A stretch of DNA of 64,000 nucleotides, taken from contig NZ_CP060725.1 in assembly GCF_003797775.2 (NCBI RefSeq), forward strand, positions 2,040,001 through 2,104,000, given 5' to 3'. Origin of the DNA: Sphingopyxis sp. OPL5 (GTDB lineage Bacteria > Pseudomonadota > Alphaproteobacteria > Sphingomonadales > Sphingomonadaceae). Numbering within the stretch: position 1 is the first letter of the stretch; the number at the start of each line of letters is the position of its first letter. This document shows, piece after piece, positions 16,697 to 25,203 of the stretch. The notes below the pieces were generated by a model. The model had not been told where the DNA came from. It saw only the letters and a list, made by a program, of their open reading frames with translations, and searched no databases. A program made the translations under genes and the position numbers.

Positions 16697-17332
16697 ATGG
16701 CCGATGAGCTGATTTTCTATACCAACCCGATGTCGCGCGGGCAGATCGTCCGCTGGATGCTCGAAGAAGTCGGCGCGTCCTATGAGACCCATATCCTCGG
16801 TTATGGAACGTCGATGAAGGACGAGGCTTATCTGGCGATCAACCCGATGGGCAAGGTTCCGGCGATCGTCCACGACGGAAAGGTCGTTACCGAATGCGCC
16901 GCGATCTGCGCCTATCTGGCCGACGCCTTTCCGGACGCCGGTCTCGCGCCCGCCGCCGATGCCCGCGCCGATTATTATCGCTGGATGTTCTTTGCCGCCG
17001 GGCCGGTCGAGCAGGCGATCACCGCGAAGCATTTCGGGATCGAACCCGACGCCGATCAGCAGCGCTCGGCGGGCTTCGGAACGCTTGAGCATGCACTCGA
17101 CGCGCTTGAAAGCGCGGTCGCGGGCAAGACCTATGTCGCGGGTGACAAATTCACCGCCGCCGACGTCTATGTCGGCAGCCAGATCGACTGGGGGCTGCAG
17201 TTCGGCACGATCCCGAGCCGCCCGGCGTTCGAAGCCTATGCCGCCGGCCTGCGCGAGCGCGACGGGTATAAGCGCGCCAAGGCGATCGACAATGGCCTGA
17301 TCGCCGAAATGCAGGCGGCGAATCCGGCTTAG
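16697..17332 (+). CDS. Glutathione S-transferase
   Basis: 211-residue cytosolic GST. The N-terminal thioredoxin-like domain starts ELIFYTNPMSRGQIVRWMLEE, with a Ser in the catalytic loop and cis-Pro in GKVPAIV; the glutathione-binding TECAAICAYLADAF follows. The helical C-domain contains the KFTAADVYVGS capping motif. AAGGGAGA precedes this ATG, so I reject a longer in-frame start at 16616. The stop overlaps the convergent DUF2785-like gene. The substrate is unknown. Confidence 0.92.
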   Translation: MADELIFYTNPMSRGQIVRWMLEEVGASYETHILGYGTSMKDEAYLAINPMGKVPAIVHDGKVVTECAAICAYLADAFPDAGLAPAADARADYYRWMFFAAGPVEQAITAKHFGIEPDADQQRSAGFGTLEHALDALESAVAGKTYVAGDKFTAADVYVGSQIDWGLQFGTIPSRPAFEAYAAGLRERDGYKRAKAIDNGLIAEMQAANPA

Positions 17333-18225
17333 GGCAGCGCCCTGATCAGCTCGACCGCCAGCGGGGCGAGGCGGCGAATCTGCGGGTCTTTCGATTCGGA
17401 GGCGCTGACATAGATTGCCGAAGCAAAGGCGGTGCTGTTGTGGATCGCCGCGAGACCGGCGGCGCCGGCATAGGCGTCCCGCCAGCGCGGGCTGGCGTCG
17501 GGGTGCAATGATTGGAACCATACCGCCCAGGCGGCATCATCGATATCGGAACGCCGCGCGAGATAAAGGATCGGGCCGGCGAGACGCCCCGGTTCGCCAT
17601 GGACATAATAGGGCGACGCGGCGGGCGCGACCTGCGCCGCGATCGCTGCGAGCAGCCGGTCGGCATCGGCGCGCGACAGGCGCGGGTTGAGCGCCAGCTG
17701 AAGCATCAGGTCGGCGCCGTGCGCGACGCCGTGGCGCCAGCCCTCGCCCGCCGTGAAGCCGCGATAGTCGGTGACGCCGCGCAGATAGATGGCGCCCGCC
17801 TCCGCGAGCGCGTGGAGTTCGGCGTCTGTCAGAAAAGGCTCCATCCGGTCGGCGCGGGCGACCTCTGCCAGCGCCAGCGCAGCGAAGGGAGGGCGAAAGC
17901 CTGACGCGTCGTCGGGTCCGGCCATCATCGCCTGCAGGCGCGCATTGGCGTGGCGCATCAGCGCCGGCTCGACCTGTTTGCCGCGCAATCCTTCGGACCA
18001 GAGGGTGAAGGCAAAGCCGTCACGCACCGCCGGGTCAGGATCGCCAAGGCAGGCAAGCAGCGCGTCGATCGTCGCCGCATCGGCCTTTGGGAAATAGTGG
18101 GCGGCATAGGTCTTGAGGTCGCTGTCCGCGGGGCGTCGGATGGCGCACTTGTCGGTTTCACTTGCCATCGCCGGCGTCGCTGCCGCCATCGTGGTCAAGC
18201 CGATGACGGCCCATATCGCCTTCAT
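17329..18225 (-). CDS. Secreted DUF2785-like protein
   Basis: 298 residues with a signal peptide (about 1-22, cleaved near AMASE). The mature part is all-helical. It carries the features I associate with DUF2785: RDGFAFTLWSEGL near residue 70 and the TDYRGFTAGEGWRHGVAHGA segment near 165-185, followed by LLLQLALNP-like helices. Function is unknown. The fold is likely a HEAT-like helical array. The 3' end overlaps the GST stop by four bases, tail to tail. Confidence 0.75.
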   Translation of the reverse strand: MKAIWAVIGLTTMAAATPAMASETDKCAIRRPADSDLKTYAAHYFPKADAATIDALLACLGDPDPAVRDGFAFTLWSEGLRGKQVEPALMRHANARLQAMMAGPDDASGFRPPFAALALAEVARADRMEPFLTDAELHALAEAGAIYLRGVTDYRGFTAGEGWRHGVAHGADLMLQLALNPRLSRADADRLLAAIAAQVAPAASPYYVHGEPGRLAGPILYLARRSDIDDAAWAVWFQSLHPDASPRWRDAYAGAAGLAAIHNSTAFASAIYVSASESKDPQIRRLAPLAVELIRALP

Positions 18226-18243
18226 TCCGCCCGCTCCTCCCCA

Positions 18244-18280
18244 AATGAAAGAGCCCGGCGAATCGCTCCGCCGGGCTCCT
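18244..18280 (-). terminator. Intrinsic terminator of the Bax-inhibitor gene
   Basis: Perfect 10-base stem GAGCCCGGCG/CGCCGGGCTC (18251-18260 with 18269-18278), 8-base loop, then TTTCATTT on the minus strand. It is 25 bases past the stop at 18305. Confidence 0.88.
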
Positions 18281-18304
18281 TGCATCAGTTGTTCATCCGT
18301 CCGC

Positions 18305-19036
18305 TTAGTCGCGGCTGCCCAGCAGGTTGAGCAGGAAGGTGAACATGTTGACGAAGTCGAGATAGAGGTTCAGCGCCCCCATGATCACGGTCTTGCCCAT
18401 CATGTCCGTCCCGCGGACGTAGAAATACATGCTCTTGATCTTCTGCGTGTCATAGGCGGTGAGACCCGCGAACACGAGCACGCCGACGATGCTGATCGCC
18501 AGCATCAGCGCAGGCGACTGGAAGATGAAGGCGTTGAGCAGCATGGCAACGATGATGCCGATGACGCCCATGATCAGGAAGGTGCCGAAGCCCGACAGAT
18601 CTTTCTTGGTGGTATAGCCATAGAGGCTGAGACCCGCGAAGGCAGCGGCCGTCGCGAAGAAGGTCTGGGCAATCGAACCCATGCCGAAGCGCAGGAAGAT
18701 CGTCGACATCGACAGGCCCATGACCACGGCAAAGACCCAGAAAAGGCCTTGCATCGCGGCGGTCGACAGCTTGTTGATGCCGAAGCTAAGCACCAGCACG
18801 AAGGCGAGCGGCGCCAGCGCGACGACGAACCACAGCGGGCTGGTCACCATCGAAGCGGTGAAGCCCGACTGGAAAGCGAGCAGGGCGACGATGCCGGTGA
18901 GCAGCACGCCCGATGCCATATAGTTGTAAACCGACAGCATGTACGACCGCAGGCCGGCATCGACGGCCTGGTCCGTTGCAGTCGCTGCGGCGCCAAAACC
19001 GGACGCCGCCATATTGGGGTCGTTCCAATTAGCCAT
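18305..19036 (-). CDS. Bax inhibitor-1/YccA family membrane protein
   Basis: 243 residues, seven predicted membrane helices after a 30-residue cytoplasmic head (MANWNDPNMA). The C-terminal LTAYDTQKIK motif and final helix with NLYLDFVNMF identify the BI-1/YbhL-YccA family, pH-sensitive channel-like proteins that in E. coli interact with FtsH. I chose the ATG at 19036, eight bases after GGAG, over a GTG three codons upstream. It has its own terminator, so it is probably monocistronic. Confidence 0.93.
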   Translation of the reverse strand: MANWNDPNMAASGFGAAATATDQAVDAGLRSYMLSVYNYMASGVLLTGIVALLAFQSGFTASMVTSPLWFVVALAPLAFVLVLSFGINKLSTAAMQGLFWVFAVVMGLSMSTIFLRFGMGSIAQTFFATAAAFAGLSLYGYTTKKDLSGFGTFLIMGVIGIIVAMLLNAFIFQSPALMLAISIVGVLVFAGLTAYDTQKIKSMYFYVRGTDMMGKTVIMGALNLYLDFVNMFTFLLNLLGSRD

Positions 19037-19167
19037 TGTTTTCACTCCATCATTGGCCAGCCCATACCGGCCATGGCCGCAATATCGTTATTTTTTCCCG
19101 CGCTTTCAAGCGAAACCGGACAAGAGGCTTTCCGCGTGCCACCGCAAGCGCTTATGCTGGGTCCGCC

Positions 19168-19785
19168 ATGTCGACCCACCGCCTGTTCGTCGCGCTGCGC
19201 CCGCCGCACGCCGTCCGCACCGCGCTGATCGCTGCGATGCACGGCATTGCGGGCGCACGCTGGCAGAACGACGAGCAGTTGCACCTGACTTTGCGCTTCA
19301 TCGGCGAAGTCGATCATCACCGCGCCGAAGATATCGCCGCCGCACTCGGCGCGCTGCACGCCCCTGCCATCCTGGCCCGGATCGCCGGGGTCGACCTGTT
19401 CGAGCATCACGGCCGCCCGCACATGATCTGGGCCGGGGTCGAACCGCATGATGCGATCGCGGCGCTGCACCGCAAGGTCGACCAGCTGCTGACACGCGTC
19501 GGCGTCGCGCCCGAGACACGCGCCTTCGTACCGCATATCACGCTGGCGCGGCTCAATCGCGGTTCGGGGCCGGTAGCCCCCTTCCTCGCGCTGCACAGCG
19601 ACCTCGCGAGCGCGCCCTTCACCTTTGACCACGTCGCCTTGTACGAAAGCGAGATGGGGCATGGCGGATCGCGCTATCACCCCGTCGCGCGCTATCCGCT
19701 CGATCCGGTGGCATCGGCGACGAGCGCCGCCGCGACCGCACTGACATCGCCCCAGGTTTCGGCAAAACCATCGTCCGCACCATAA
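19168..19785 (+). CDS. thpR: RNA 2',3'-cyclic phosphodiesterase
   Basis: 2H-phosphoesterase family (LigT/ThpR), hydrolysing 2',3'-cyclic phosphate ends of RNA. Both catalytic HXTX motifs are present: HLTLRF near residue 36 and HITLAR near 125. The conserved fold ends near RYHPVARYPL (about residue 180). About 25 further low-complexity residues then run 94 bases into the 3' end of the convergent phosphatase gene, so the tail is probably non-conserved read-out of the opposite strand. The start at 19168 (MSTHRLFVAL) is the family-typical one. Confidence 0.9.
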   Translation: MSTHRLFVALRPPHAVRTALIAAMHGIAGARWQNDEQLHLTLRFIGEVDHHRAEDIAAALGALHAPAILARIAGVDLFEHHGRPHMIWAGVEPHDAIAALHRKVDQLLTRVGVAPETRAFVPHITLARLNRGSGPVAPFLALHSDLASAPFTFDHVALYESEMGHGGSRYHPVARYPLDPVASATSAAATALTSPQVSAKPSSAP

Positions 19786-20183
19786 TAGGGATCGGTGACG
19801 CTGTCGCCGGTTCGGCCCGGCACCAGGTCGAGCATCAGCATCAGCCGTGCGGTCGCATCGGCGGGCGCGAGGGCGCGGGCGTCGCGCAAGTTTTCGGCAT
19901 CGGCGGCGAGGATCAGGTCGAAGCGGGTGAAGTCGCCGAGCGCGAGCTGGCGGGCGCGCAGATCCGAGATGTCGACGCCGCGGCGCCGCGCTTCGGCCAA
20001 GGCGCGCGGGTCGGGCGGGCGGCCGACATGCCAGTCGCCGGTGCCCGCCGAATCGAGCGTCGCGGCGATGCCCGCATCGGCGAAGGCGGCGCGCGCCGCG
20101 CCTTCGGCGAGCGGCGAGCGGCAAATGTTGCCGAGGCATAGGAAGAGGATCGCGGGGGCCGTAACTTCTCGATCATCGCGCAT
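19692..20183 (-). CDS. Low-molecular-weight protein-tyrosine phosphatase
   Basis: 163 residues. The phosphate-binding loop CLGNICRS (Cys nucleophile near residue 16, Arg, Ser) lies in FLCLGNICRSPLAEG, and the general-acid Asp is in TDPYYG near 130. Family members dephosphorylate tyrosine kinases of exopolysaccharide systems or act on small arylphosphates; no kinase is nearby. Its 3' 94 bases overlap thpR on the other strand. Confidence 0.93.
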   Translation of the reverse strand: MRDDREVTAPAILFLCLGNICRSPLAEGAARAAFADAGIAATLDSAGTGDWHVGRPPDPRALAEARRRGVDISDLRARQLALGDFTRFDLILAADAENLRDARALAPADATARLMLMLDLVPGRTGDSVTDPYYGADDGFAETWGDVSAVAAALVADATGSSG

Positions 20184-20203
20184 ATCGCCGATCCTTCCTG
20201 TAA

Positions 20204-20223
20204 AGTTGAACCGACTTTCAACT
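20204..20223. promoter_or_regulatory. Palindromic operator candidate upstream of an MFS gene
   Basis: Perfect 7-base arms AGTTGAA/TTCAACT around six bases, in the divergent gap between the phosphatase (start 20183) and the MFS transporter (start 20291). The size suits a dimeric TetR- or MarR-type regulator, but none is encoded next to it. Confidence 0.5.
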
Positions 20224-20290
20224 TGCGCCGTCGTTCGGCTCTGCTAGCCATGGGCCATAACAGATAATGGGTCAGGGAGAGGGTTGCCAG

Positions 20291-21847
20291 ATGGCCGAGA
20301 ACGACACGACCGGCGCGCCGGTTCCCGCCGAGCCGCGCGCCACCGGCTATAGCTGGTATGTGCTGGCGGTGCTGGTCGTCGTCTATATCCTGAACTTCAT
20401 CGACCGGCAGATCCTGAGCATCCTCGCGGTCGACGTCAAGGCCGACCTGGGCCTCGACGATGGCGACCTCGGCTTCCTCGGCGGCGCCGCCTTCGCGGTC
20501 TTTTACGCGCTGTTCGGCATCCCGCTCGGCCGGCTCGCCGACAATTGGAGCCGGGTGAAATTGCTGTCGATCGGCCTGACCCTGTGGTCGGCGATGACCG
20601 CGCTGTCGGGCTTCGCCTACAACAAGCTGACGCTGACGCTCGCCCGCATGGGCGTCGGCATCGGCGAAGCGACCGCCAGCCCCACCGCTTACTCGCTGAT
20701 CTCCGACTATTTCCCGAAGCGGCAGAAGGCGACCGCGCTCGCGATCTATTCGTCGGGGCTGTACATCGGCGGCGGCGTGTCGCTGTTTATCGGCGCGCTG
20801 ATCGTCGAGACATGGGGCCGGGCCTATCCCGCGGGCGGACCGCTGGGGCTGGTCGGCTGGCAGGCCGCGTTCCTCGCGGTCGGCATCCCCGGCCTGATCG
20901 TCGCGCTGTGGGTCGCGACGCTCCGCGAGCCGGTGCGCGGCGCGATGGACGGGGTGGCGAGCCCGAGTTCGCCCAGCCCTTTCCGCGAGTTCGGCAAGGA
21001 TTTGTCGATGATCGTTCCGCCGCTGACGCTGTGGGGGGCGTGGAAGCGCGGTCCGGCGGCGCTGGCGATCAACATCGGGGTCGCGATCGCCGTGTCCGCC
21101 TTTGCCTGGTGGATGATCGAACTCACGGCGAACGAAGCGCAATGGATGGCGGTCGCGCTCGGCTATTATGCCGTTTTTTCCTGGGCCAGCACGCTGCGCG
21201 CGCACGATCCCGCGACCTTCCGCCTGATCTGGGGGACGCCTGCCTTCATCTGCACCACGCTCGGCTATGGCCTCGTCAGCCTCGCCGCCTATGCGCTCGC
21301 CTTCTGGTCGGCGCCCTATGCCGAGACGGTGCTGGGTATTCCCAAGAAGGAACTGGCGTTCTGGCTGGGCGCGAACGGGGCGATCAGCGGTTTCGTCGGG
21401 GTGATCATCGGCGGACGGATCGCCGACTATCTGCGCGCGCGCAACCCCGCAGGCCGCATCGTGATGATCATGTTCGGCGTCGTCGCGCCGGTGGCCCCGA
21501 TCTGGATCGGCTATACGACCCCCGACCCGACGCTGTTCTATGTGATGAATTTCCTCGCCGGGGCGTTCGGCGCGACCGCGCTCGGCGCGGCGGCGGCAAC
21601 GACCCAGGACCTGGTGCTGCCGCGGATGCGCGGTACCGCGACCGCCGCCTTCTTCCTCGGCACGACGCTGGTCGGCCTGTCGTTCGGCCCGTATATGGTC
21701 GGGCAGATTTCGGTTATCGCCGGCGACCTGCGCATGGGCATATTGTCGCTGATCGCCGTCGCGCCGATCGCACTCGGGCTGTTGATCTATGCTTATCGCG
21801 CGGTGCCGCGGGCCGAGGCGACGATCGCCGAGCGCGCGCGGGTTTAG
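20291..21847 (+). CDS. MFS transporter, Spinster-like
   Basis: 518 residues, about 12 membrane helices and larger than drug exporters because of a long central region. The first helix ends in ILNFIDRQILSIL, followed by the GIPLGRLADNWSRVKLL motif A and the GIGEATASPTAYSLISDYFP segment, all typical of Spinster-like (Spns) transporters common in sphingomonads. The substrate is unknown; organic acids, steroids or lipids have been proposed for relatives. GGGAGAGGG lies 10 or so bases before the ATG at 20291, so I prefer it to a start eight codons upstream. A palindromic operator lies upstream. Confidence 0.88.
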   Translation: MAENDTTGAPVPAEPRATGYSWYVLAVLVVVYILNFIDRQILSILAVDVKADLGLDDGDLGFLGGAAFAVFYALFGIPLGRLADNWSRVKLLSIGLTLWSAMTALSGFAYNKLTLTLARMGVGIGEATASPTAYSLISDYFPKRQKATALAIYSSGLYIGGGVSLFIGALIVETWGRAYPAGGPLGLVGWQAAFLAVGIPGLIVALWVATLREPVRGAMDGVASPSSPSPFREFGKDLSMIVPPLTLWGAWKRGPAALAINIGVAIAVSAFAWWMIELTANEAQWMAVALGYYAVFSWASTLRAHDPATFRLIWGTPAFICTTLGYGLVSLAAYALAFWSAPYAETVLGIPKKELAFWLGANGAISGFVGVIIGGRIADYLRARNPAGRIVMIMFGVVAPVAPIWIGYTTPDPTLFYVMNFLAGAFGATALGAAAATTQDLVLPRMRGTATAAFFLGTTLVGLSFGPYMVGQISVIAGDLRMGILSLIAVAPIALGLLIYAYRAVPRAEATIAERARV

Positions 21848-21896
21848 AATCACCCGACGGGGCCGATTTTGGGATGTGAGAAGCGGACATAACACC

Positions 21897-22042
21897 CCTC
21901 CCTGTCGCGAAGCGATGGGGAGGTGGCAGCGGCACAGCCGCTGACGGAGGGGCCGACGCCGTCAGGCGTCGTGCAACCTTTCGGCCCCTCCACCACCGCT
22001 TCGCGGCGGCCCCCCTCCCCATGGCCTGCGGCCACAGGGAGG
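21897..22042. repeat. Imperfect inverted-repeat element
   Basis: A 146-base element. The left end CCTCCCTGTCGCGAAGCG matches the reverse complement of the right end (…GGCCACAGGGAGG) imperfectly, and both arms hold ATGGGGAGG and GGAGGGGCCG. It fills the gap between the convergent MFS and sodC genes and looks like a folded non-coding repeat, possibly serving as a terminator for both. Confidence 0.75.
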
Positions 22043-22073
22043 ATCAATGGGGCCATACCGCGCGAAAAACGGA

Positions 22074-22649
22074 CTAAGGCGCCTTGGCGGCGATCACGCC
22101 GCAGACGATGCGGTCGCCGCTGTTGCCGCTGGGATCGGTCTTGTAATCGTCGGGCTTGGCATGGATCACGAAGGCCGCACCGTCGGCATCGAGAAGGCCA
22201 CCGTCGCCCGTCAGGCGCGTACCGACGATCCGCAGCGTCGCGCGGCCGATCGTGTCGGGTTCGATGACGAGGTTGGGCATGTCGCCATGATGCGCGCCGA
22301 GCGGATTGTCGCGGCCGTGCTGGGCGCTCGTCGGATTCCAGTGCGGACCGGCGGTGGTGAATTTCGGCGCATCGCACAGCCCGACAGAATGGACGTGCAT
22401 GCCATAGGTCCCGGCGGCGAAACCGCGCGCGACGAGTTCGAGGCGCAGGCCGTCGCTATCGCGGAAGATGTCGACGCGGCCGCGGTCGGCGCCGCGTGCG
22501 TCGAACAGCGGCGCGCTCGCGTCGGGAACGGGCAAATTCGACGCCGGATCCTTCTTCTGGCCGATCAGGTCGCAGCCCGACAGCGCGAGCGCCGACAGGG
22601 CGACGGCGCCGATGGTCATGTTGCGGCCAAAGGTCGAACGGATCGTCAT
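22074..22649 (-). CDS. sodC: Cu/Zn superoxide dismutase lipoprotein
   Basis: Periplasmic dismutation of superoxide. 191 residues with a lipobox LALSGC (lipidated Cys26). The copper/zinc ligands are in GMHVHSVG, PHWNPTSAQHG and NPLGAHHGDMPNL, with the late copper His in AFVIHAKPDD. The structural disulfide Cys are in GLCDAP and IVCGVI. GGGGAG precedes the ATG at 22649; a longer frame upstream runs into unrelated sequence. Lies 76 bases past ugd on the same strand. Confidence 0.95.
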   Translation of the reverse strand: MTIRSTFGRNMTIGAVALSALALSGCDLIGQKKDPASNLPVPDASAPLFDARGADRGRVDIFRDSDGLRLELVARGFAAGTYGMHVHSVGLCDAPKFTTAGPHWNPTSAQHGRDNPLGAHHGDMPNLVIEPDTIGRATLRIVGTRLTGDGGLLDADGAAFVIHAKPDDYKTDPSGNSGDRIVCGVIAAKAP

Positions 22650-22725
22650 GCTTCTGCTCCCCGGAAAAACCATCGGAATCGCAAAGCCGCCACGGCGGCT
22701 TTCGTTCCCGTCGGCGATGATGCCT

Positions 22726-24036
22726 TTATTCGCCGCGGGTTCCAATAGCGATGTGACGGAAGCCGTGGCGCGCCACTTCTTCGCGGCGATAGATGTTGCG
22801 CAGGTCGACGAGCAATTTGTCGGCCATGCCCGCGCCGAGGCGGGCGAGGTCGAGCGCGCGGAAGGCGTCCCATTCGGTGACGATCGCCACCGCATCGGCG
22901 CCGTCGGCGGCGGCATAGGCGCTCGCCTTCATCTCGACATCGGGCATCATTGGCGCCGCGATGTCCATGCCTTCGGGATCGTAGGCGGTGACCCGCGCGC
23001 CGGCATCGACCAGCGTCTGGACGATCGCGAGGCTGGGCGAATCGCGCATGTCGTCGGTGTTCGGCTTGAACGTCAGCCCGAGCAGGGCGACGGTCTTGCC
23101 GCGCGCATTGCCGCCGAGCGCGGTAACGATCTTGCGCCCCATCGCGCGTTTGCGCAGGTCGTTGGCGAGCACCGTCGCCTCGACGAGACGCAGCGGCACG
23201 TCATGGTCCTGCGCGGTCTTGAGCAGCGCCAGCGTGTCCTTGGGGAAACAGCTGCCGCCGTAGCCGGGACCGGCGTGGAGGAATTTGCCGCCGATCCGGT
23301 TGTCGAGGCCGATGCCGCGCGCGACGTCCTGGACCTCGGCACCGACGGCCTCGCACAGGTCGGCGATCTCGTTGATGAAGGTGATCTTGGTCGCGAGAAA
23401 GGCGTTCGCGGCATATTTGATCATTTCCGCGGTGCGGCGGCGGGTGACGAGGATCGGCGCTTCGTTGAGGAAGAGCGGGCGATAGACTTCGCGGAGCACC
23501 GCCTCGCCCCGCGCATCCTCGGCGCCGATGACGATGCGGTCGGGGCGTTTGAAATCGCCGATCGCGGCGCCTTCACGCAGGAATTCGGGGTTCGAGGCGA
23601 CGCTGTGGCTGCGCCCCGCCGAGCCTTCGCGCAGGATGCGTTCGACCTCGTCGCCGGTGCCGACCGGAACGGTCGACTTGGTGACGATGACGCAGTCATG
23701 GTCGAGGGTGGCGGCGAGTTCCTCGGCGGCGCCGAAGACATAGGACAGATCGGCATGGCCGTCGCCGCGCCGCGACGGGGTGCCGACGGCGATGAACACC
23801 GCGTCGGCGCCGGCGACCGCGGGGGCGAGTTCGGTGGTGAACGACAGGCGGCCGGCGGCGACATTCGCCGCGACGAGCGCATCGAGACCGGGTTCGTAGA
23901 TCGGCATGCGGCCCGCGTGCAGCGCGTCGATCTTGGACGCGTCCTTGTCGACGCACACCACGTCATGGCCGAAATCGGAGAAGCAGGCACCCGAAACCAG
24001 GCCGACATAGCCCGTTCCGATCATGGCGATTTTCAT
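22726..24036 (-). CDS. ugd: UDP-glucose 6-dehydrogenase
   Basis: Oxidises UDP-glucose to UDP-glucuronate with two NAD+, feeding exopolysaccharide or lipid modification. 436 residues: NAD fold MKIAMIGTGYVGLVSGACFS, STVPVGTGDE, and the SNPEFLREG substrate loop. The catalytic Cys is near 260 in GYGGSCFPKD, and the C-terminal UDP-binding domain has GLTFKPNTDDMRDSPS. The start MKIAMIG at 24036 is the family-typical one. Monocistronic or with sodC downstream. Confidence 0.96.
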   Translation of the reverse strand: MKIAMIGTGYVGLVSGACFSDFGHDVVCVDKDASKIDALHAGRMPIYEPGLDALVAANVAAGRLSFTTELAPAVAGADAVFIAVGTPSRRGDGHADLSYVFGAAEELAATLDHDCVIVTKSTVPVGTGDEVERILREGSAGRSHSVASNPEFLREGAAIGDFKRPDRIVIGAEDARGEAVLREVYRPLFLNEAPILVTRRRTAEMIKYAANAFLATKITFINEIADLCEAVGAEVQDVARGIGLDNRIGGKFLHAGPGYGGSCFPKDTLALLKTAQDHDVPLRLVEATVLANDLRKRAMGRKIVTALGGNARGKTVALLGLTFKPNTDDMRDSPSLAIVQTLVDAGARVTAYDPEGMDIAAPMMPDVEMKASAYAAADGADAVAIVTEWDAFRALDLARLGAGMADKLLVDLRNIYRREEVARHGFRHIAIGTRGE

Positions 24037-24121
24037 CTGCGAAGCCCTTTTGCTGCTGGTGTCGGCGCGGGTGGGGCGCACGGGGAGAGGGGATGCGGCG
24101 CGTCCTTAAAGCCAAAGCGCC

Positions 24122-24156
24122 CAAAGGGAAAGGGCCGCGAATTGCTTCGCGGCCCC
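24122..24156 (-). terminator. Intrinsic terminator of the tonB-exb operon
   Basis: Stem GGGCCGCGAA/TTCGCGGCCC (24132-24141 with 24146-24155), 4-base loop, then TTTCCCTTT on the minus strand, 31 bases past the exbD stop. Confidence 0.88.
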
Positions 24157-24185
24157 CTGCCTGTTCACGTCGCTTCGATCAGCGA

Positions 24186-24611
24186 TCAGAAGACACGCGC
24201 ATATTGTTCGTTGCCGACGAAGCCGAGCTTGCCGACGCCGCTGCGCTTGATCACCGCCATCACGCGATCGACGACGATATAGCGTGCGTAGGGATCAGGC
24301 TGCACCTGGAGTTCGGGTTCGACCGCCAGCTGCTTGGTTTCGAGCAGATAGCTTTCGAGCGTCGCCAGATCGACCGGCGCGCCGTTCCAGGTGATCGTCC
24401 CGCGCGGATCGATCATGACCTTGTTCTTTACCGGATCGACGTTGTTCTTTGCGTCGGTCGGAACCGGAAGGTCGATCTTCACCGCGTGGGTCTGGGGCGG
24501 GATCGTGATGATGAACATGATGAGGAGCACGAGCATGACGTCGATCAGCGGCGTCGTGTTCATCTCCATCATCGGTTCGTTTTCGTCCCGATCTCCAACT
24601 GCCATGGACAT
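24186..24611 (-). CDS. exbD: ExbD-type biopolymer transporter (second copy)
   Basis: Inner-membrane stator of the TonB motor. 141 residues: cytoplasmic head with MMEMNTTPLIDVMLVLLIMF, a single helix (about 20-38) with the proton-relay Asp in PLIDVM, and a periplasmic domain. Shorter than the neighbouring paralogue and without its acidic insert or Cys pair. It is the last gene of tonB-exbB-exbD-exbD, 35 bases after the other exbD, and is followed by a strong terminator. Confidence 0.93.
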   Translation of the reverse strand: MSMAVGDRDENEPMMEMNTTPLIDVMLVLLIMFIITIPPQTHAVKIDLPVPTDAKNNVDPVKNKVMIDPRGTITWNGAPVDLATLESYLLETKQLAVEPELQVQPDPYARYIVVDRVMAVIKRSGVGKLGFVGNEQYARVF

Positions 24612-24646
24612 GCGTTTATTCCTTCATAGCTTGTGGCGGAACGCGC

Positions 24647-25168
24647 TTACATGCGCGCCAGCGTCCCCGAGCCAGGAGCCGGTTCGGAAATGAAGCCGAT
24701 CTTCTGGAAACCAGCATATTGCATGGTGTAGATCACCCCGCCGATGCACTGGTACGGCGTGTTGATGTCGCCGCGGATATGCACTTCGGGGAAATTTTCC
24801 TCGGTAATGTTTTCGACGCCGCCGATATCCTTGATCAGCTTCTCGAGCTTGTCCTGGCCCTTTTTCAGCAGCTCTTTCGAATCGACCGGGGTCTGGCCCC
24901 AATAGACTTCGCACGCGGTGCTTTCGGGGTTGGGTTGGCCGTCGCCGTCGGTATCGCCCGAACGCACCGACAACAGCACGTTTTCAGGCTTGGTCGTCGT
25001 CGCCTCGAATACCACGTCGGGCAGCTTGAGGTTCACCGTCTCCAGCACCACGGGAACCGTGATGAGGAAGATGATGAGCAACACAAGCATGATGTCCACG
25101 AGCGGCGTCGTGTTGATGTCGGACATGGGGGCGTCTTCGCCGCCCTTATCGCCTACACTCATCGACAT
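24647..25168 (-). CDS. exbD: ExbD-type biopolymer transporter with an acidic periplasmic insert
   Basis: 173-residue ExbD paralogue: head SDINTTPLVDIMLVLLIIF with the conserved Asp, one helix (about 22-40), then a longer periplasmic domain. Around residue 71 it has SGDTDGDGQPNPES, spaced like a DxDxDG calcium-binding loop. Two Cys (TACEVYW and YQCIGG) could form a disulfide. Both features are missing from the second ExbD. Double exbD operons are known in sphingomonads and Xanthomonads, where one copy can be dispensable for iron uptake; the specific role here is unknown. Confidence 0.92.
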   Translation of the reverse strand: MSMSVGDKGGEDAPMSDINTTPLVDIMLVLLIIFLITVPVVLETVNLKLPDVVFEATTTKPENVLLSVRSGDTDGDGQPNPESTACEVYWGQTPVDSKELLKKGQDKLEKLIKDIGGVENITEENFPEVHIRGDINTPYQCIGGVIYTMQYAGFQKIGFISEPAPGSGTLARM

Positions 25169-25203
25169 AGGATCAGCATCCTGTCACAAATAGTTACACG
25201 GGA

